47,293 nucleotides of DNA from CAZHTS01 sp964535315 (GCA_964535315.1 CAZHTS010000037.1:1-47293); one strand, 5' to 3'; counted from the stretch's first letter, positions 8,804 through 19,241 are shown. Numbers and translations: made by a program. Notes: a model not told the origin generated them from the sequence alone.

Positions 8804-9322
8804 TTACAAGAATACGACCAGAACAAAGACGAATGCGACGGCGACGGCAAAATAAATGAGCGGGGCGCCCAGCCAGGCGGGCGGCAGCAGATTGAGGATG
8901 CGGGTCAGTTCTTTGGGATCCATCTGCGGCGGGGAGATGAAACTAAACGGGTAATTGGCCTCGTGGATGTAGATCCACAGGCTGCCAAAGATCAGGTAGC
9001 CGTTCAGGGCGCCGAGGAACAGGCCCAGCAGGGCGTCTTGCAATTTGTCTTTGGCAAAGCGGTTGGTGGCGGCCAGCTTGGGGATGCTGGGGCTCTGGTA
9101 GCCAAAGACGATGAGCAGCACCAGCACGATGATGCGCATCCACAGGCGTGAGACGCCTTGCAGGTCTTTGACGAAGGGCACATATTCGGTGAAGACCGAG
9201 ATGATGAACATGGCCAGGATGACGCTGAAGGTAACCAGCAATTCTTTGGCCCAACCGCGCATGCTGCCGACGATGCCAAAGAGGATGATCAGAATGATGA
9301 GCAGCGCATCCAGGCGCACCAT
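8804..9322 (-). CDS. CvpA-family membrane protein
   Basis: A 172-residue integral membrane protein with about four hydrophobic helices. The first (about 5-20) runs into GIVGSMRGWAKELL, the G-x-x-R-G pattern of the colicin V production (CvpA) family; later segments include DALLGLFLGALNGYLIFGSLW. CvpA proteins are linked to envelope integrity but have no settled activity. The ATG at 9322 shares one base with the murG stop, so it is translationally coupled inside the dcw operon; its place between murG and murC is not standard in model bacteria. A longer upstream reading of this frame lies inside murG and is not supported. Confidence 0.8.
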   Translation of the reverse strand: MVRLDALLIILIILFGIVGSMRGWAKELLVTFSVILAMFIISVFTEYVPFVKDLQGVSRLWMRIIVLVLLIVFGYQSPSIPKLAATNRFAKDKLQDALLGLFLGALNGYLIFGSLWIYIHEANYPFSFISPPQMDPKELTRILNLLPPAWLGAPLIYFAVAVAFVFVLVVFL

Positions 9323-10422
9323 CAGCGGCCTCCTTTGCGGCGGTGGGCCAGTTCGACCAGCAGCGCGGCGATTTCGTCGGCGGCCTGGGGGCAGGCCAGC
9401 GAGCGCATGGCGCTGCGCATGGCTTGCAGGCGGGGCGCATCGCCGAGCAGGGTGCGGATGGTGTCCAGCAGGTCGCCGGCCAGGCGTTCGTCCTCGAGCA
9501 GCAGGGCGGCGCCGTTGTCTTGCAGGTAGGCGGCGTTGACCTTCTGGTAGCGCCAGGCGTACGGATACGGGACGAGGATGGCCGGCAGGCCAAAGGCCGG
9601 GTACTCGCCCAGGCTGGAGGCGCCGGCGCGCGAGACGGCCAGATCGGCGCACGACAGGGCGGCGCCCATGTCTTCATGCAGGTAGGCGAAGGGGTGGTAG
9701 CGCCCGACCAGTTCGGTGGGCAGGTTGGTCTGGGCGGCCTGAACTTCGTGCCAGTCGAGCTGGCCGCTGATGTGCAGCACCTGGGCCTGCGGCAGCAGGT
9801 CGGGCAGGATGGCGAGCAGGGCGCGGTTGATGGAACGGGCGCCCTTACTGCCGCCAAAACACAGCAGGGTGGGCAGCGCCGCATCCAGGCCAAAGTGGCG
9901 CAGGGCGGTCTGGCGGTCCCACTGGGTGAGGTCCTGGCGGATGGGGTAGCCGGTGACGGCCAGGCGCTCGGGATGGTTGAAGTAAGGGCGGGAGGCCTCG
10001 GCGCTGAGGGCGATGCGGCTGGCAAATTGCCCCAGGAACTTGAGCGCCAGACCGGGTTCGATGTCGGGCACGTAGAGCAGCGAAGGGATGCCCAGTCCGG
10101 CGACGGCCATGGGGGCGGCGAGATAGCCGCCGGTAAAGAGCATCACATCGGGTTGGAACTGGCGCAGGATGCGGCGTGCGGCGAACGTGCCGCGCACCAG
10201 CTGCCAGGCGTTACCCGGCATGGCGCGCAAACCTACACCGTGCACCCCCGCAGCGGGGATGGTGGTGTAGGGCACGTTTTGACGCTGTACCAGGCCGGCT
10301 TCCATGCCCCCTTCGCCGCCGACCCACAGTACAGGTTGGGCCTTACTGCCGAGGGCCTGCAGGATCGACAGGGCGGGGTACACGCCGCCGCCGGTCCCGC
10401 CGGCGCAGATCAACAACCGCAC
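9322..10422 (-). CDS. murG: Lipid II synthase MurG (undecaprenyl-PP-MurNAc-pentapeptide GlcNAc transferase)
   Basis: MurG transfers GlcNAc to lipid I at the inner face of the membrane, forming lipid II. About 366 residues; the N-terminus LLICAGGTGGGVYPALSIL carries the glycine-rich loop, and the C-terminal half has CFGGSKGARSINRALL and SRAGASSLGEYPAFGLPAILVPYPYA, the UDP-GlcNAc-binding region. GGGAGG lies 7 bases before GTG at 10422; a TTG one codon upstream (10425) is possible but closer to the Shine-Dalgarno. The gene starts about 80 bases inside ftsW. Confidence 0.96.
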   Translation of the reverse strand: MRLLICAGGTGGGVYPALSILQALGSKAQPVLWVGGEGGMEAGLVQRQNVPYTTIPAAGVHGVGLRAMPGNAWQLVRGTFAARRILRQFQPDVMLFTGGYLAAPMAVAGLGIPSLLYVPDIEPGLALKFLGQFASRIALSAEASRPYFNHPERLAVTGYPIRQDLTQWDRQTALRHFGLDAALPTLLCFGGSKGARSINRALLAILPDLLPQAQVLHISGQLDWHEVQAAQTNLPTELVGRYHPFAYLHEDMGAALSCADLAVSRAGASSLGEYPAFGLPAILVPYPYAWRYQKVNAAYLQDNGAALLLEDERLAGDLLDTIRTLLGDAPRLQAMRSAMRSLACPQAADEIAALLVELAHRRKGGR

Positions 10423-11586
10423 CAAAGAACCTCCCTTCCAGTGATGATTGTTCTGTTTTGCTCACGCGGGCCACGCTCATGATCACGCCCAGCGCGGCCA
10501 GTGTGACGACCATGCTCGATCCACCGGCGCTGATGAGCGGTAAGGCGTTGCCGGCGAAGGGCAAGAGGTTGACCAGTACGCCCATGTTGATGATGGCTTC
10601 CAGGATGACCCATAGGGTCAGGCCGGAGGCGAGCAACTGGCCGAGCATGTCGGGAGCGCGGCGGGCGATGCTCAGACCGCGCCACAGGATGACGAGATAC
10701 AGGCAGATGATGGCGCCGGCGCCGAGCAGACCGATCTCTTCGACGATGATGGCGAAGATGCTGTCGGTGGGAGCGACGGGGATGCCGGTGAATTTGGTGG
10801 CGCCGCGGCCGATGCCCATGCCCAGCAGCCCACCGTTGACGATGGCTTCGACCGAGCGCTGTACGTGGTAGGAGGCGGCCGCAGGGTCGGTCAGGCCGCC
10901 GATGTACTGGCTCAGGCGGGCGCGGCCGGTGGCGCTGGCGTTGGCGACGAGCAGACCGAGGGCGGTGGTGATGATCATGGTCACGGTGATCTGGCGCCAC
11001 GACCCGCCGGACAGGTAGAACATCAGCGCCCCGAGGACGATGACCGTGGCGGCGGCGCTCAGGTCGGGCTGCCCCAGGATCAGACCGCTGGTGATGCCGA
11101 CGATGCCCAGCATGGGGAAGAGCCCAAAACTGAGTTCGTTGAGCTGGTCGCGTTTGGAATACAGCCAGTAGGCCAGGTAGACGATCACGACCAGTTTGGC
11201 CAGTTCGGAGGGCCGGACGGAGCCTTCAAAGATCGAGCGGTCGGCGCCCAGACGGGTGTCTTTGACGATGAGGACGATGAGGAGCAGCAGGAGGGTGCCG
11301 AGCATGCCGGCGATCACCAGGCGCAGCGGATAGCGGCGGTAGTCGATCATGGCAATCGCCACCGCCAGCACGCTGCCGCCGATGACGAAGATGAACTGGC
11401 GGCCGAGCATATAGCCGGCCTGCTGGTTGAGCAGCACCATATCGTGTTTCCAACTGGCGGAATAGACCATCAGCAGGCCAAACACCAGCAGCGAAATGAC
11501 GCTCAACAGCAGCGGCACGTCGAAGCGCAGGTTGAGCGACCGGGGCAGGCTGGCCGGTTTGGCCCGGTTGTCGGCGGCGGGTTGTT

Positions 11587-11608
<22 letters not shown>
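10343..11608 (-). CDS. ftsW: Septal peptidoglycan polymerase FtsW
   Basis: FtsW is the SEDS-family glycosyltransferase that polymerises lipid II at the septum with FtsI. The 421 residues form about ten membrane helices, with GLLMVYSAS in the first, the conserved loop around RPSELAKLVVIVYLA, and the closing motif PLISAGGSSMVVTLAALGVIMSVAR. The last ~40 residues are an Arg-rich cytoplasmic tail read through the murG ribosome-binding site and start. The ATG at 11608 lies 22 bases inside murD. FtsW rather than RodA is chosen from the cluster position. Confidence 0.95.
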
Positions 11609-12981
<1,373 letters not shown>

Positions 12982-12984
12982 TGT

Positions 12985-13980
12985 TTACACCATTGCAACG
13001 GCGATGCCCAGCATGGCGCCCAACAGGCTGATCAGCCAGAAGCGTTGGACGACCTGAGTTTCGCTCCAGCCGATCAGTTCGAAGTGATGGTGGAGGGGCG
13101 CCATGCGGAACAGGCGGCGACCTTTGGTCAGTTTGAAGTAGGAAACCTGGAGCATGACGCTCAACGTCTCGCTGACGGGGATGATGGCAACCAGCGGCAG
13201 GAGCAGCCAGCGCCCGGTCATCAGCGCCGCCACGGCCAACGCCGCGCCCAGGGCGAGCGAGCCGGTGTCGCCCATGAACAGTTCGGCCGGGTGAACGTTG
13301 AACCACAGGAAGGCAAACAGGGCGCCGACCACGGTGAAGCAAAAACGTCCCACGTAGATTTGATCCTGCATCAGGGCAATGGCGCCGTAGGTGAGAAAGG
13401 CGGTGGCGCTGATCAGGCCGGCCAGGCCGTCCAGACCGTCGGTCAGGTTGACGGCGTTGGACATGCCGACGATCATGACCACGGCGACGGGGATGTACCA
13501 GAAGCCCAGTTCGAGCGGCATGCTGTACCCGGGCCAGAAGAGCTGCGGCACGATGATGACATAGCGCAGCACCAGGGCCACACTGATGGCAATGAGGATT
13601 TGAAGCAGCAGCTTGGTGCGGGCGCGCATCCCCAGGCCGCGCCGTGGGCCGCGGATGCCCTCCCAGTCGTCGATGGCGCCGAGCACACCGTAGGCCAGCA
13701 TGACCAGGATGGGCAGAAAGATGGAATTGCCCAGCAGATTGAAGCCGGCGGCCGAGGCGGCGTTGAGCAGGGCGGTCACCAGCGTGACGGGTAAGATAAA
13801 GAGCACACCCCCCATGGTGGGGGTGCCCATTTTTATGAAGTGACGATCGGGACCCTCGACGCGGATGAGCTTGCCGATTTTGAAGTGGCGCAGGACACGC
13901 AGCAGCGGCCCCCCCCAGATAATGGCGAGCATGAAGCTGAACAGACTCAGCGAGAGCGCCAGGGTGGTTTCGATGATCAT
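12985..13980 (-). CDS. mraY: Phospho-MurNAc-pentapeptide transferase MraY
   Basis: MraY moves phospho-MurNAc-pentapeptide to undecaprenyl phosphate, making lipid I. The 331-residue protein has about ten membrane helices. Visible motifs are GTPTMGGVLFIL near residue 52, SNAVNLTDGLDGLAG with the Mg-binding aspartates, FMGDTGSLALGAALA and the cytoplasmic MAPLHHHFELIGWSE near the end. The start overlaps the murF stop in an ATGA joint. Confidence 0.98.
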   Translation of the reverse strand: MIIETTLALSLSLFSFMLAIIWGGPLLRVLRHFKIGKLIRVEGPDRHFIKMGTPTMGGVLFILPVTLVTALLNAASAAGFNLLGNSIFLPILVMLAYGVLGAIDDWEGIRGPRRGLGMRARTKLLLQILIAISVALVLRYVIIVPQLFWPGYSMPLELGFWYIPVAVVMIVGMSNAVNLTDGLDGLAGLISATAFLTYGAIALMQDQIYVGRFCFTVVGALFAFLWFNVHPAELFMGDTGSLALGAALAVAALMTGRWLLLPLVAIIPVSETLSVMLQVSYFKLTKGRRLFRMAPLHHHFELIGWSETQVVQRFWLISLLGAMLGIAVAMV

Positions 13981-15398
13981 TCTTCGATCTCCAGGGCGGC
14001 GACGATGCGGTCCATGCGCAGGCCGTGCGAGCCCTTGATCAGAGCCGTGTCGCCCTCTTTGAGAATGTTTTTGAGCAGATCGATCGTTTCGGGTACGGTG
14101 GCCACCCAGGTGATGGCCCGGGCGGGCATGCCGGCCTGACGGGCGGCCTCGGCAATGAGCTTGCCGCGTTCGCCGACGGTGATGAGCTGCTCGGCCACCT
14201 CGGCGGCGCGAATGCCGACCATTTCGTGGCCGCTGCGTTCGTAGGGGCCCAGTTCGAGCATTTCACCCAGTACGGCGATCTTGCGCCCCTCCAGTTCGCT
14301 GAGCAGGTTGAGGGCGGCCAGGGTCGATTCGGGCGAGGCGTTGTAAGTGTCGTCGAGCAGCAGGGCGCCGTTGGGGGTATGGGCGGCCACCAGGCGCAGC
14401 TGGGTGTAACCCTGCTGGAGCCCGTTGACGATCTCGTCCCACGAGAGCCCTTCCACCAGGCCGACGGCGGCGGCGCGCAGGGCGGTGTGGACGGAATGAC
14501 GCCCGATGAGCGGGGCGCGCAGGTGGACGACCTCGTTGCGATAATGCAGGCGGAAGCGGATTCCCTCCAGCCCAAGCCCTTCGATGTGGTCGGCCCACAG
14601 GTCCGCCGAGGCCAGCCCGTAGAAGAAGACGCGGGCGCGGGTCTGGTCGGCCATTGGCCGGATCCACGGATCGTCGGCGTTGAGCACGGCAATGCCTTCG
14701 GGGGCGGGCGGCAGGGCCTGCACCAGTTCGGATTTGCCGCGGGCGATGGCCTCTTGTGAGCCGGCGCGCTCGGCGTGCACCGTGCCGATGTTGGTGAGCA
14801 CGCCCACCTGGGGCAGGGCCAGATCGCACAGGAAGGAAATCTCGCCGGGGACAAAGAAGCCCATCTCGAGCACGGCGCGCTCGTGGCCCGGGCCGAGGCG
14901 CAGCAGGGTGAGCGGCAGCCCAATTTCGTTGTTCAGGTTGCCGCGGTTTTTCAGGGTGCAGTAGCGCTGGCCGAGGACGCCGGCGATCATTTCTTTGGTG
15001 GTCGATTTGCCCACGCTGCCGGTGATGCCGACCACCCGCACGCCGGACATTTTGCGCCGCCAGAAGTGGGCGATGCGCTGCAACGCTTGCAGGGTGTCGG
15101 GCACCCACAGGCAGAACGGCTGGGCGGGGACGCTGAAGTTCTCGGGCAGGCTGCCCTGGCGCAGGTCGATGACCGGGTGGCTGGCCGAGAGGTCCTGCTG
15201 CACCAGGGCCAGGCTGGCGCCGCGCTGGAAGGCCGCACCGGTATAGGCGTGCCCGTCGGTGCGTTCACCCTGCAGGGCGACGAACATGGCGGCCGGAATG
15301 GCCTGGCGCGAATCGATCACCGCCTCGCTGATCACCAGCGAGGCTGTTTCTGGACGGGCGCCCGTCAGGGCTTCGAGAACATCAGCCAGTGTTAACAC
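13977..15398 (-). CDS. murF: UDP-MurNAc-tripeptide--D-alanyl-D-alanine ligase MurF
   Basis: MurF adds the D-Ala-D-Ala dipeptide made by Ddl. In 473 residues: an N-terminal domain with DSRQAIPAAMFVAL, GERTDGHAY, the ATP loop GSVGKST at 127-133 followed by KEMIAGVL, NLNNEIGLPLTLL and DDTYNASPESTLAAL, all typical of MurF. It starts 9 bases after ftsI. In most dcw clusters murE would stand between them, and it does not here. Confidence 0.97.
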   Translation of the reverse strand: MLTLADVLEALTGARPETASLVISEAVIDSRQAIPAAMFVALQGERTDGHAYTGAAFQRGASLALVQQDLSASHPVIDLRQGSLPENFSVPAQPFCLWVPDTLQALQRIAHFWRRKMSGVRVVGITGSVGKSTTKEMIAGVLGQRYCTLKNRGNLNNEIGLPLTLLRLGPGHERAVLEMGFFVPGEISFLCDLALPQVGVLTNIGTVHAERAGSQEAIARGKSELVQALPPAPEGIAVLNADDPWIRPMADQTRARVFFYGLASADLWADHIEGLGLEGIRFRLHYRNEVVHLRAPLIGRHSVHTALRAAAVGLVEGLSWDEIVNGLQQGYTQLRLVAAHTPNGALLLDDTYNASPESTLAALNLLSELEGRKIAVLGEMLELGPYERSGHEMVGIRAAEVAEQLITVGERGKLIAEAARQAGMPARAITWVATVPETIDLLKNILKEGDTALIKGSHGLRMDRIVAALEIEE

Positions 15399-15407
15399 GC
15401 TAGAACC

Positions 15408-17177
15408 TCATTGTCCCTGGGTCTGTTGGCGGACCTGATCGGGGGGCAGGTCCATCAATACGACCAGTTCGGATACGATTTTGCTAAAGACCGGAGCGGC
15501 GACCTCAGAGCCCCAGATGGAGGTCTTGGGCTTTTCCAGCCAGATGTAGACCAGGAAACGCGGGTCGTCGGCGGGCCCCCAGCCCACAAAGGAAGCGTTG
15601 GTCATGCTGGAGGTGTAACCGCTGGCGGTGGGGATTTCGGCCGTACCGGTTTTGCCGGCGACGCGGTATCCGGGCACCAGGGCGGTGGAGGCCTCTTCTT
15701 CGAGCGAGACGGCCAGCATGCTGGTGAGGGTGCGGGCGGTCTGAGCCGAGATGGGCGTGCCGGCGATTTGCGGATGGGTATTATACTGCTTTCCGTTGTC
15801 CACGATGGCTTTCAATACGTGCGGGGCCATCATTTTGCCGTCGTTGGCGATGGCAGAGACGGCCATGACCATCTGGATGGGGGTGACGGCGATGCCCTGG
15901 CCGAACGAATTGGTGGCCAGGCTGACCAGCGTCCAGTCCTTATCGTTGGGCTGGCGCACGGGGAAGGTTTGTTCGCCGGCCAGGTCAATGTTGGTGCGGT
16001 GGCCGATGCCAAAACGATCTGCGTATTGATAAAAGCGTTCCTGGCCAAGCTGCATGGCGATCCAGGTCAAGCAGACGTTCAACGAGTGCTGCATACAGGT
16101 GGTCATGTTTTGCTGGCCCCAGGCGCGGCCATCCCAGTTTTCGATCATGATACCGTTGACATCATAATAGCCGGGATCAAAGAAGGGGGTCTCCGGCCCA
16201 ACGGCGCCGGCGTCCAGCGCGCTGGCCATGGTGAGCACCTTGAATACCGAACCGGGTTCGTAGGTTTGTTCGATGGCCCGGTTATAGGGGGTCGGGTTGG
16301 GGAAGAGCTGGTCCAGCTCCCAGTAGCGGTTGGGATCCAGTTGCGGGGTGGAGACCATGGCCAGGATTTCGCCGTTGCGGGGGTCTTCGATGACGATGGT
16401 GCCCGAATCGGCCTGATTGTATTCGACTGCTTCGTTGAGAACACGCTCGGCCATGGATTGGATCTCGCGGTCGATGGTCAGTTGCAGGCTGGCCCCCGGG
16501 CTGATTTTGGGCATCTCCTGGATGAGATAAGGATCGACGGGGACGAAAAATTCCTGCGGGGCGCCGGCCAACAGTTCGTTGTACTTTTCCTCGACGCCGT
16601 AGACGCCGTACCCACTGTCGCCGGAACGGAAGGCGTAAAAGCCGAGTACGGTGGCGGCCAGAGATTTTTCGGGATAGCTGCGCTGCAGGCGGGGGTGCCA
16701 TACCAGGCCGCTCAGACTGCGCGCCTTTTGGCCTTTGGCGGGCGCCTCTTTGTCATATTTTTTCTTGAGGGCGTCGAGTTCTTTGATTTGCTCGGGGGTG
16801 ACCGAGATGTCCACCTGATAGTACATGCTCTTGCCGGCGACGTAGGGGGTGCTGGCGATGCGCAGCATTTCGGGGTAGCTCTTGTCCAGTACGCTGGCCA
16901 GGCTCATGGCAATGGTTTCTTTATCTTCGACGTGCAGCAATTCGAGCCCCAGTTCGTACACTTCTTTGTTGCCGGCCAGGACGTGGTTCCAGCGGTCGTA
17001 GATGTCGCCGCGGCCGGGGTAGATGACGCGGCGGTCGTTCTTGTAGGCTTCGTTGAGATCGTGACCGAACTCTTGATAATTGATCTGAACGCGCCCGGTC
17101 TGAATGAACACCAGTGCATTCAGGATGGTGAAGATGACGGCGAGGGTGAACAGGCGGTTCATGGCGATTGATTTCAT
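15408..17177 (-). CDS. ftsI: Septal transpeptidase FtsI/PBP (penicillin-binding protein)
   Basis: FtsI cross-links septal peptidoglycan. Starting from ATG 17177 (GGGAGG six bases upstream) the protein has 589 residues. A membrane helix at about 7-26 is followed by a PBP dimerisation domain (about 55-220, with PGRGDIYDR) and a transpeptidase domain (about 255-585). The catalytic motifs are present: SxxK as S310-V-F-K313, SxN as S365-L-N367 and KTG at 509-511. No PASTA domain follows. A longer upstream reading (to 17231) would run through the ftsL gene's end and is not favoured. Confidence 0.95.
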   Translation of the reverse strand: MKSIAMNRLFTLAVIFTILNALVFIQTGRVQINYQEFGHDLNEAYKNDRRVIYPGRGDIYDRWNHVLAGNKEVYELGLELLHVEDKETIAMSLASVLDKSYPEMLRIASTPYVAGKSMYYQVDISVTPEQIKELDALKKKYDKEAPAKGQKARSLSGLVWHPRLQRSYPEKSLAATVLGFYAFRSGDSGYGVYGVEEKYNELLAGAPQEFFVPVDPYLIQEMPKISPGASLQLTIDREIQSMAERVLNEAVEYNQADSGTIVIEDPRNGEILAMVSTPQLDPNRYWELDQLFPNPTPYNRAIEQTYEPGSVFKVLTMASALDAGAVGPETPFFDPGYYDVNGIMIENWDGRAWGQQNMTTCMQHSLNVCLTWIAMQLGQERFYQYADRFGIGHRTNIDLAGEQTFPVRQPNDKDWTLVSLATNSFGQGIAVTPIQMVMAVSAIANDGKMMAPHVLKAIVDNGKQYNTHPQIAGTPISAQTARTLTSMLAVSLEEEASTALVPGYRVAGKTGTAEIPTASGYTSSMTNASFVGWGPADDPRFLVYIWLEKPKTSIWGSEVAAPVFSKIVSELVVLMDLPPDQVRQQTQGQ

Positions 17178-17179
17178 GG

Positions 17180-17641
17180 TTACCTCCCTCTGTTGGTACT
17201 GCGATCCAGATTTTCCAACAGCCACTCCCACAGGGACTGGGTATAGACGGGCTTGATCAGGTCGGCTTGCAGGACGTCGCGCCCGGTGGGGTTGACGAGT
17301 GGTTCGGCCTGGCGGCCGGCATATTCCGGGACGACCAGGTAAGTGATCTCCTCGGGGTTCAGTTTCTTGAAGCCCAGGATCTCAGCCCGGGCGAGCATGG
17401 CGCTGGTGGAGGTCAGTTCGGCCAGCTGGTTGCGGGCCTGGGCGATGTCGCGTTCTTTTTGCTCGCGATCCTGTTGCAGGCTTTGCAATTCCAGGCCGGC
17501 AACGGCGGCCTGGGCGCTGACGTACAGATAAAATCCGGCAACCAGGGCGATCAGGGCCAGGGCAAGCAGAAACAGACCCATCCATTGGGTCTGGATGCGC
17601 CAGGGGGCCTGACGATATGCCTGGATCAAACGATTTCTCAT
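17180..17641 (-). CDS. ftsL: FtsL-like bitopic division protein
   Basis: A 153-residue protein with a short basic cytoplasmic tail, a single membrane helix at about 20-41 (LFLLALALIALVAGFYLYV), a coiled-coil-prone stretch at about 45-85 (ELQSLQQDREQKERDIAQAR) and a ~65-residue extracytoplasmic end. This layout and the position between rsmH and ftsI mark it as FtsL, which pairs with FtsB/DivIC to activate FtsW-FtsI. The start is uncertain: ATG at 17641 has GAGGAG 12 bases upstream, while the frame also opens at a TTG (17689) nearer to rsmH. The C-terminal part is longer than usual. Confidence 0.75.
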   Translation of the reverse strand: MRNRLIQAYRQAPWRIQTQWMGLFLLALALIALVAGFYLYVSAQAAVAGLELQSLQQDREQKERDIAQARNQLAELTSTSAMLARAEILGFKKLNPEEITYLVVPEYAGRQAEPLVNPTGRDVLQADLIKPVYTQSLWEWLLENLDRSTNRGR

Positions 17642-17692
17642 ACGACGGACGGACTCCTCGAGATTTGCTGGTTGCCTGTGTTTGTGCAAAAG

Positions 17693-18640
17693 TCATGCCA
17701 GGTTGCGTTTTTCGGCGATGCGTAACCGGGCGCTGCGCGCCCGCGGGTTGTGGAGCATTTCTTCCTCGCCCGGCTGGATGGGATGGCGCGTCAACTCGTT
17801 CAGGGCGGCCCTGTGCTGGCAGGTGCAGATGGGCTGCTGCGGCGGGCAGATACAGTCCTGGCTCTCGCGGCGGAAGAAGTGCTTGACGATGCGGTCTTCC
17901 AACGAGTGAAAGGAAATGACTGCCAGCCTGCCGGCGGGAGCGAGGGCGGTGATGGCCTGGGGTAAGAAGGTTTCCAGGGCGTTGAGCTCCTGGTTGACGG
18001 CGATGCGTAGGGCCTGAAAGGTGCGGGTGGCCGGGTGAATGTGCCCCTGGCGCCCAATGGCGCGCTGGACGATGTCGGCCAGCTGGCGGGTGGTGTGGAT
18101 GGGACGGGCCTGGCAGATGAAGCGGGCGATCTTACGGGCCTGGCGTTCCTCGCCGTAGCGCCAGAGCAGGTCGGCCAGTTCGTTTTCGGCAAGGCGGTTG
18201 ATCAGGTCGGCGGCGGTGTGTGGCTGTTGTGGGCCAAAGCGCATGTCCAGCGGGCCGTCGCTCTGGAAGGAGAAGCCGCGTTGCGGGGTGTCTAGCTGCA
18301 TGGAAGACACCCCCAGGTCGATGACGATGCCTTGCACCTGCTGCCAGCCGCAGCGGCCGATTTGCTCCAACAGGGTGGTATAGGAGGCCTGGACGAGGTG
18401 AACCCGCTCTCCAAAAACAGACAGGCGCCGGCTTGCAATCGCCAGCGCCTGTGGATCGAGGTCCAGGCCTAGCAGGCCGCCGGCTGGAGAACTGCTTTCC
18501 AGGATGCCGGCGGCGTGCCCTCCGGCGCCTACGGTTGCATCCACGTATAGCCCTGGGCTTTGAGGGCATAATGCGTGTATAATTTCATGGTAAAGAACTG
18601 GCAGATGCGGCAGCTGGTTTTCGCCGCTGGCAGGGATCAT
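17693..18640 (-). CDS. rsmH: 16S rRNA m4C1402 methyltransferase RsmH (MraW)
   Basis: RsmH methylates N4 of C1402 in 16S rRNA with SAM. The 315 residues begin MIPASGENQLPHLPVLYHEI, followed by the SAM-binding YVDATVGAGGHAAGIL (about 32-47), DLGVSSMQLDTPQRGFSF and the C-terminal RLAVISFHSLEDRIVKHFFR with a Cys-rich CICPPQQPICTC segment. The start ATG at 18640 overlaps the mraZ stop (ATGA). The upstream extension of the frame inside mraZ is not supported. Confidence 0.97.
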   Translation of the reverse strand: MIPASGENQLPHLPVLYHEIIHALCPQSPGLYVDATVGAGGHAAGILESSSPAGGLLGLDLDPQALAIASRRLSVFGERVHLVQASYTTLLEQIGRCGWQQVQGIVIDLGVSSMQLDTPQRGFSFQSDGPLDMRFGPQQPHTAADLINRLAENELADLLWRYGEERQARKIARFICQARPIHTTRQLADIVQRAIGRQGHIHPATRTFQALRIAVNQELNALETFLPQAITALAPAGRLAVISFHSLEDRIVKHFFRRESQDCICPPQQPICTCQHRAALNELTRHPIQPGEEEMLHNPRARSARLRIAEKRNLA

Positions 18641-19080
18641 AACTGTCCCCCCGACAGGTCGAGCGATGCAAAACGTTGGGCGTTCAATTCGGCGTTTTGC
18701 AGGTCGGAGGTCTGATGGGCCCACGCTTCGGGCGTCCAGATTTCAACGAACTCACCGGAGCCGACGACGAGTGCGCTGGTCTGTAAATGAGCAAAGTCGC
18801 GCAGGAATTGCGGAATGAGGATGCGGCCGGCACGATCGAATTCGACCTGTGTGGCGCTCGAGAAGAACAGCCGGCGAAGCTGGCGGGCGCTCGGATCGGT
18901 GATGCTCATCTGGTTGATGCGCTGGTAAAGTTGCTCAAAAGAGGAGGTGGTCAACACCATGAGGTTCTGGTCGAAGCCCTGGGTGAGGTATGCGCCCTCT
19001 TCCAACAAAGTGCGGAACTTTGCTGGAATGGTCATGCGACCTTTGTCATCGATGGCGTGCTCGTACTGTCCCAGGAACAT
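18637..19080 (-). CDS. mraZ: Transcriptional regulator MraZ
   Basis: MraZ is a ring-shaped DNA-binding protein with two SpoVT/AbrB-like halves that controls the dcw cluster. The 147 residues show both D-x-x-x-R motifs, at 11-15 (DDKGR) and 82-86 (DRAGR), each followed by the expected hydrophobic IP strand (MTIPAKF, ILIPQFL). It is the first gene of the cluster and lies just downstream of four 10-bp-spaced GTGG repeats, so autoregulation is very likely. A short C-terminal extension follows the second domain. Confidence 0.97.
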   Translation of the reverse strand: MFLGQYEHAIDDKGRMTIPAKFRTLLEEGAYLTQGFDQNLMVLTTSSFEQLYQRINQMSITDPSARQLRRLFFSSATQVEFDRAGRILIPQFLRDFAHLQTSALVVGSGEFVEIWTPEAWAHQTSDLQNAELNAQRFASLDLSGGQL

Positions 19081-19128
19081 TCGTTCTACCTCGTCTGGAT
19101 AGGCGGAACGCCGGATTGCTCCGGCGCT

Positions 19129-19162
19129 CCACTTTTACCCACTTTTAACCACATTTATCCAC
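19129..19162 (-). promoter_or_regulatory. MraZ operator: four GTGG repeats at 10-bp spacing
   Basis: On the minus strand GTGG occurs four times, at plus-strand positions 19159-19162, 19149-19152, 19139-19142 and 19129-19132, each exactly 10 bp from the next. Spacers of the first three are A/T-rich (ATAAAT, TTAAAA, GTAAAA). This is the known pattern of MraZ boxes: short G-rich repeats once per helical turn upstream of mraZ. The first copy abuts the -10 element, placing the array over the initial transcribed region. A further CCAC at 19201 lies out of register beyond the promoter. Confidence 0.9.
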
Positions 19163-19191
19163 AGTATAAACGAAATCAGACCAATATGCAA
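19163..19191 (-). promoter_or_regulatory. Predicted dcw operon promoter
   Basis: TTGCAT (19191-19186) and TATACT (19168-19163) on the minus strand are 17 bases apart, a good sigma70-type promoter. It is directly followed by the MraZ repeats and lies about 85 bases before the mraZ ATG. It is the only strong promoter I see for the cluster down to ftsZ. Confidence 0.75.
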
Positions 19192-19241
19192 GTGGCTAAC
19201 CCACTTTTCTAATCTTTGTGTGCCTTACAAGGAGCTAACAA

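Noticed and set aside
17382..17696. ATG at 17696 overlapping the rsmH stop as a possible start of the ftsL gene
   Set aside because: The ATGA joint looks attractive, but the frame it opens has no membrane helix and differs from the frame with the FtsL layout. A frameshift would be needed, for which I see no evidence.
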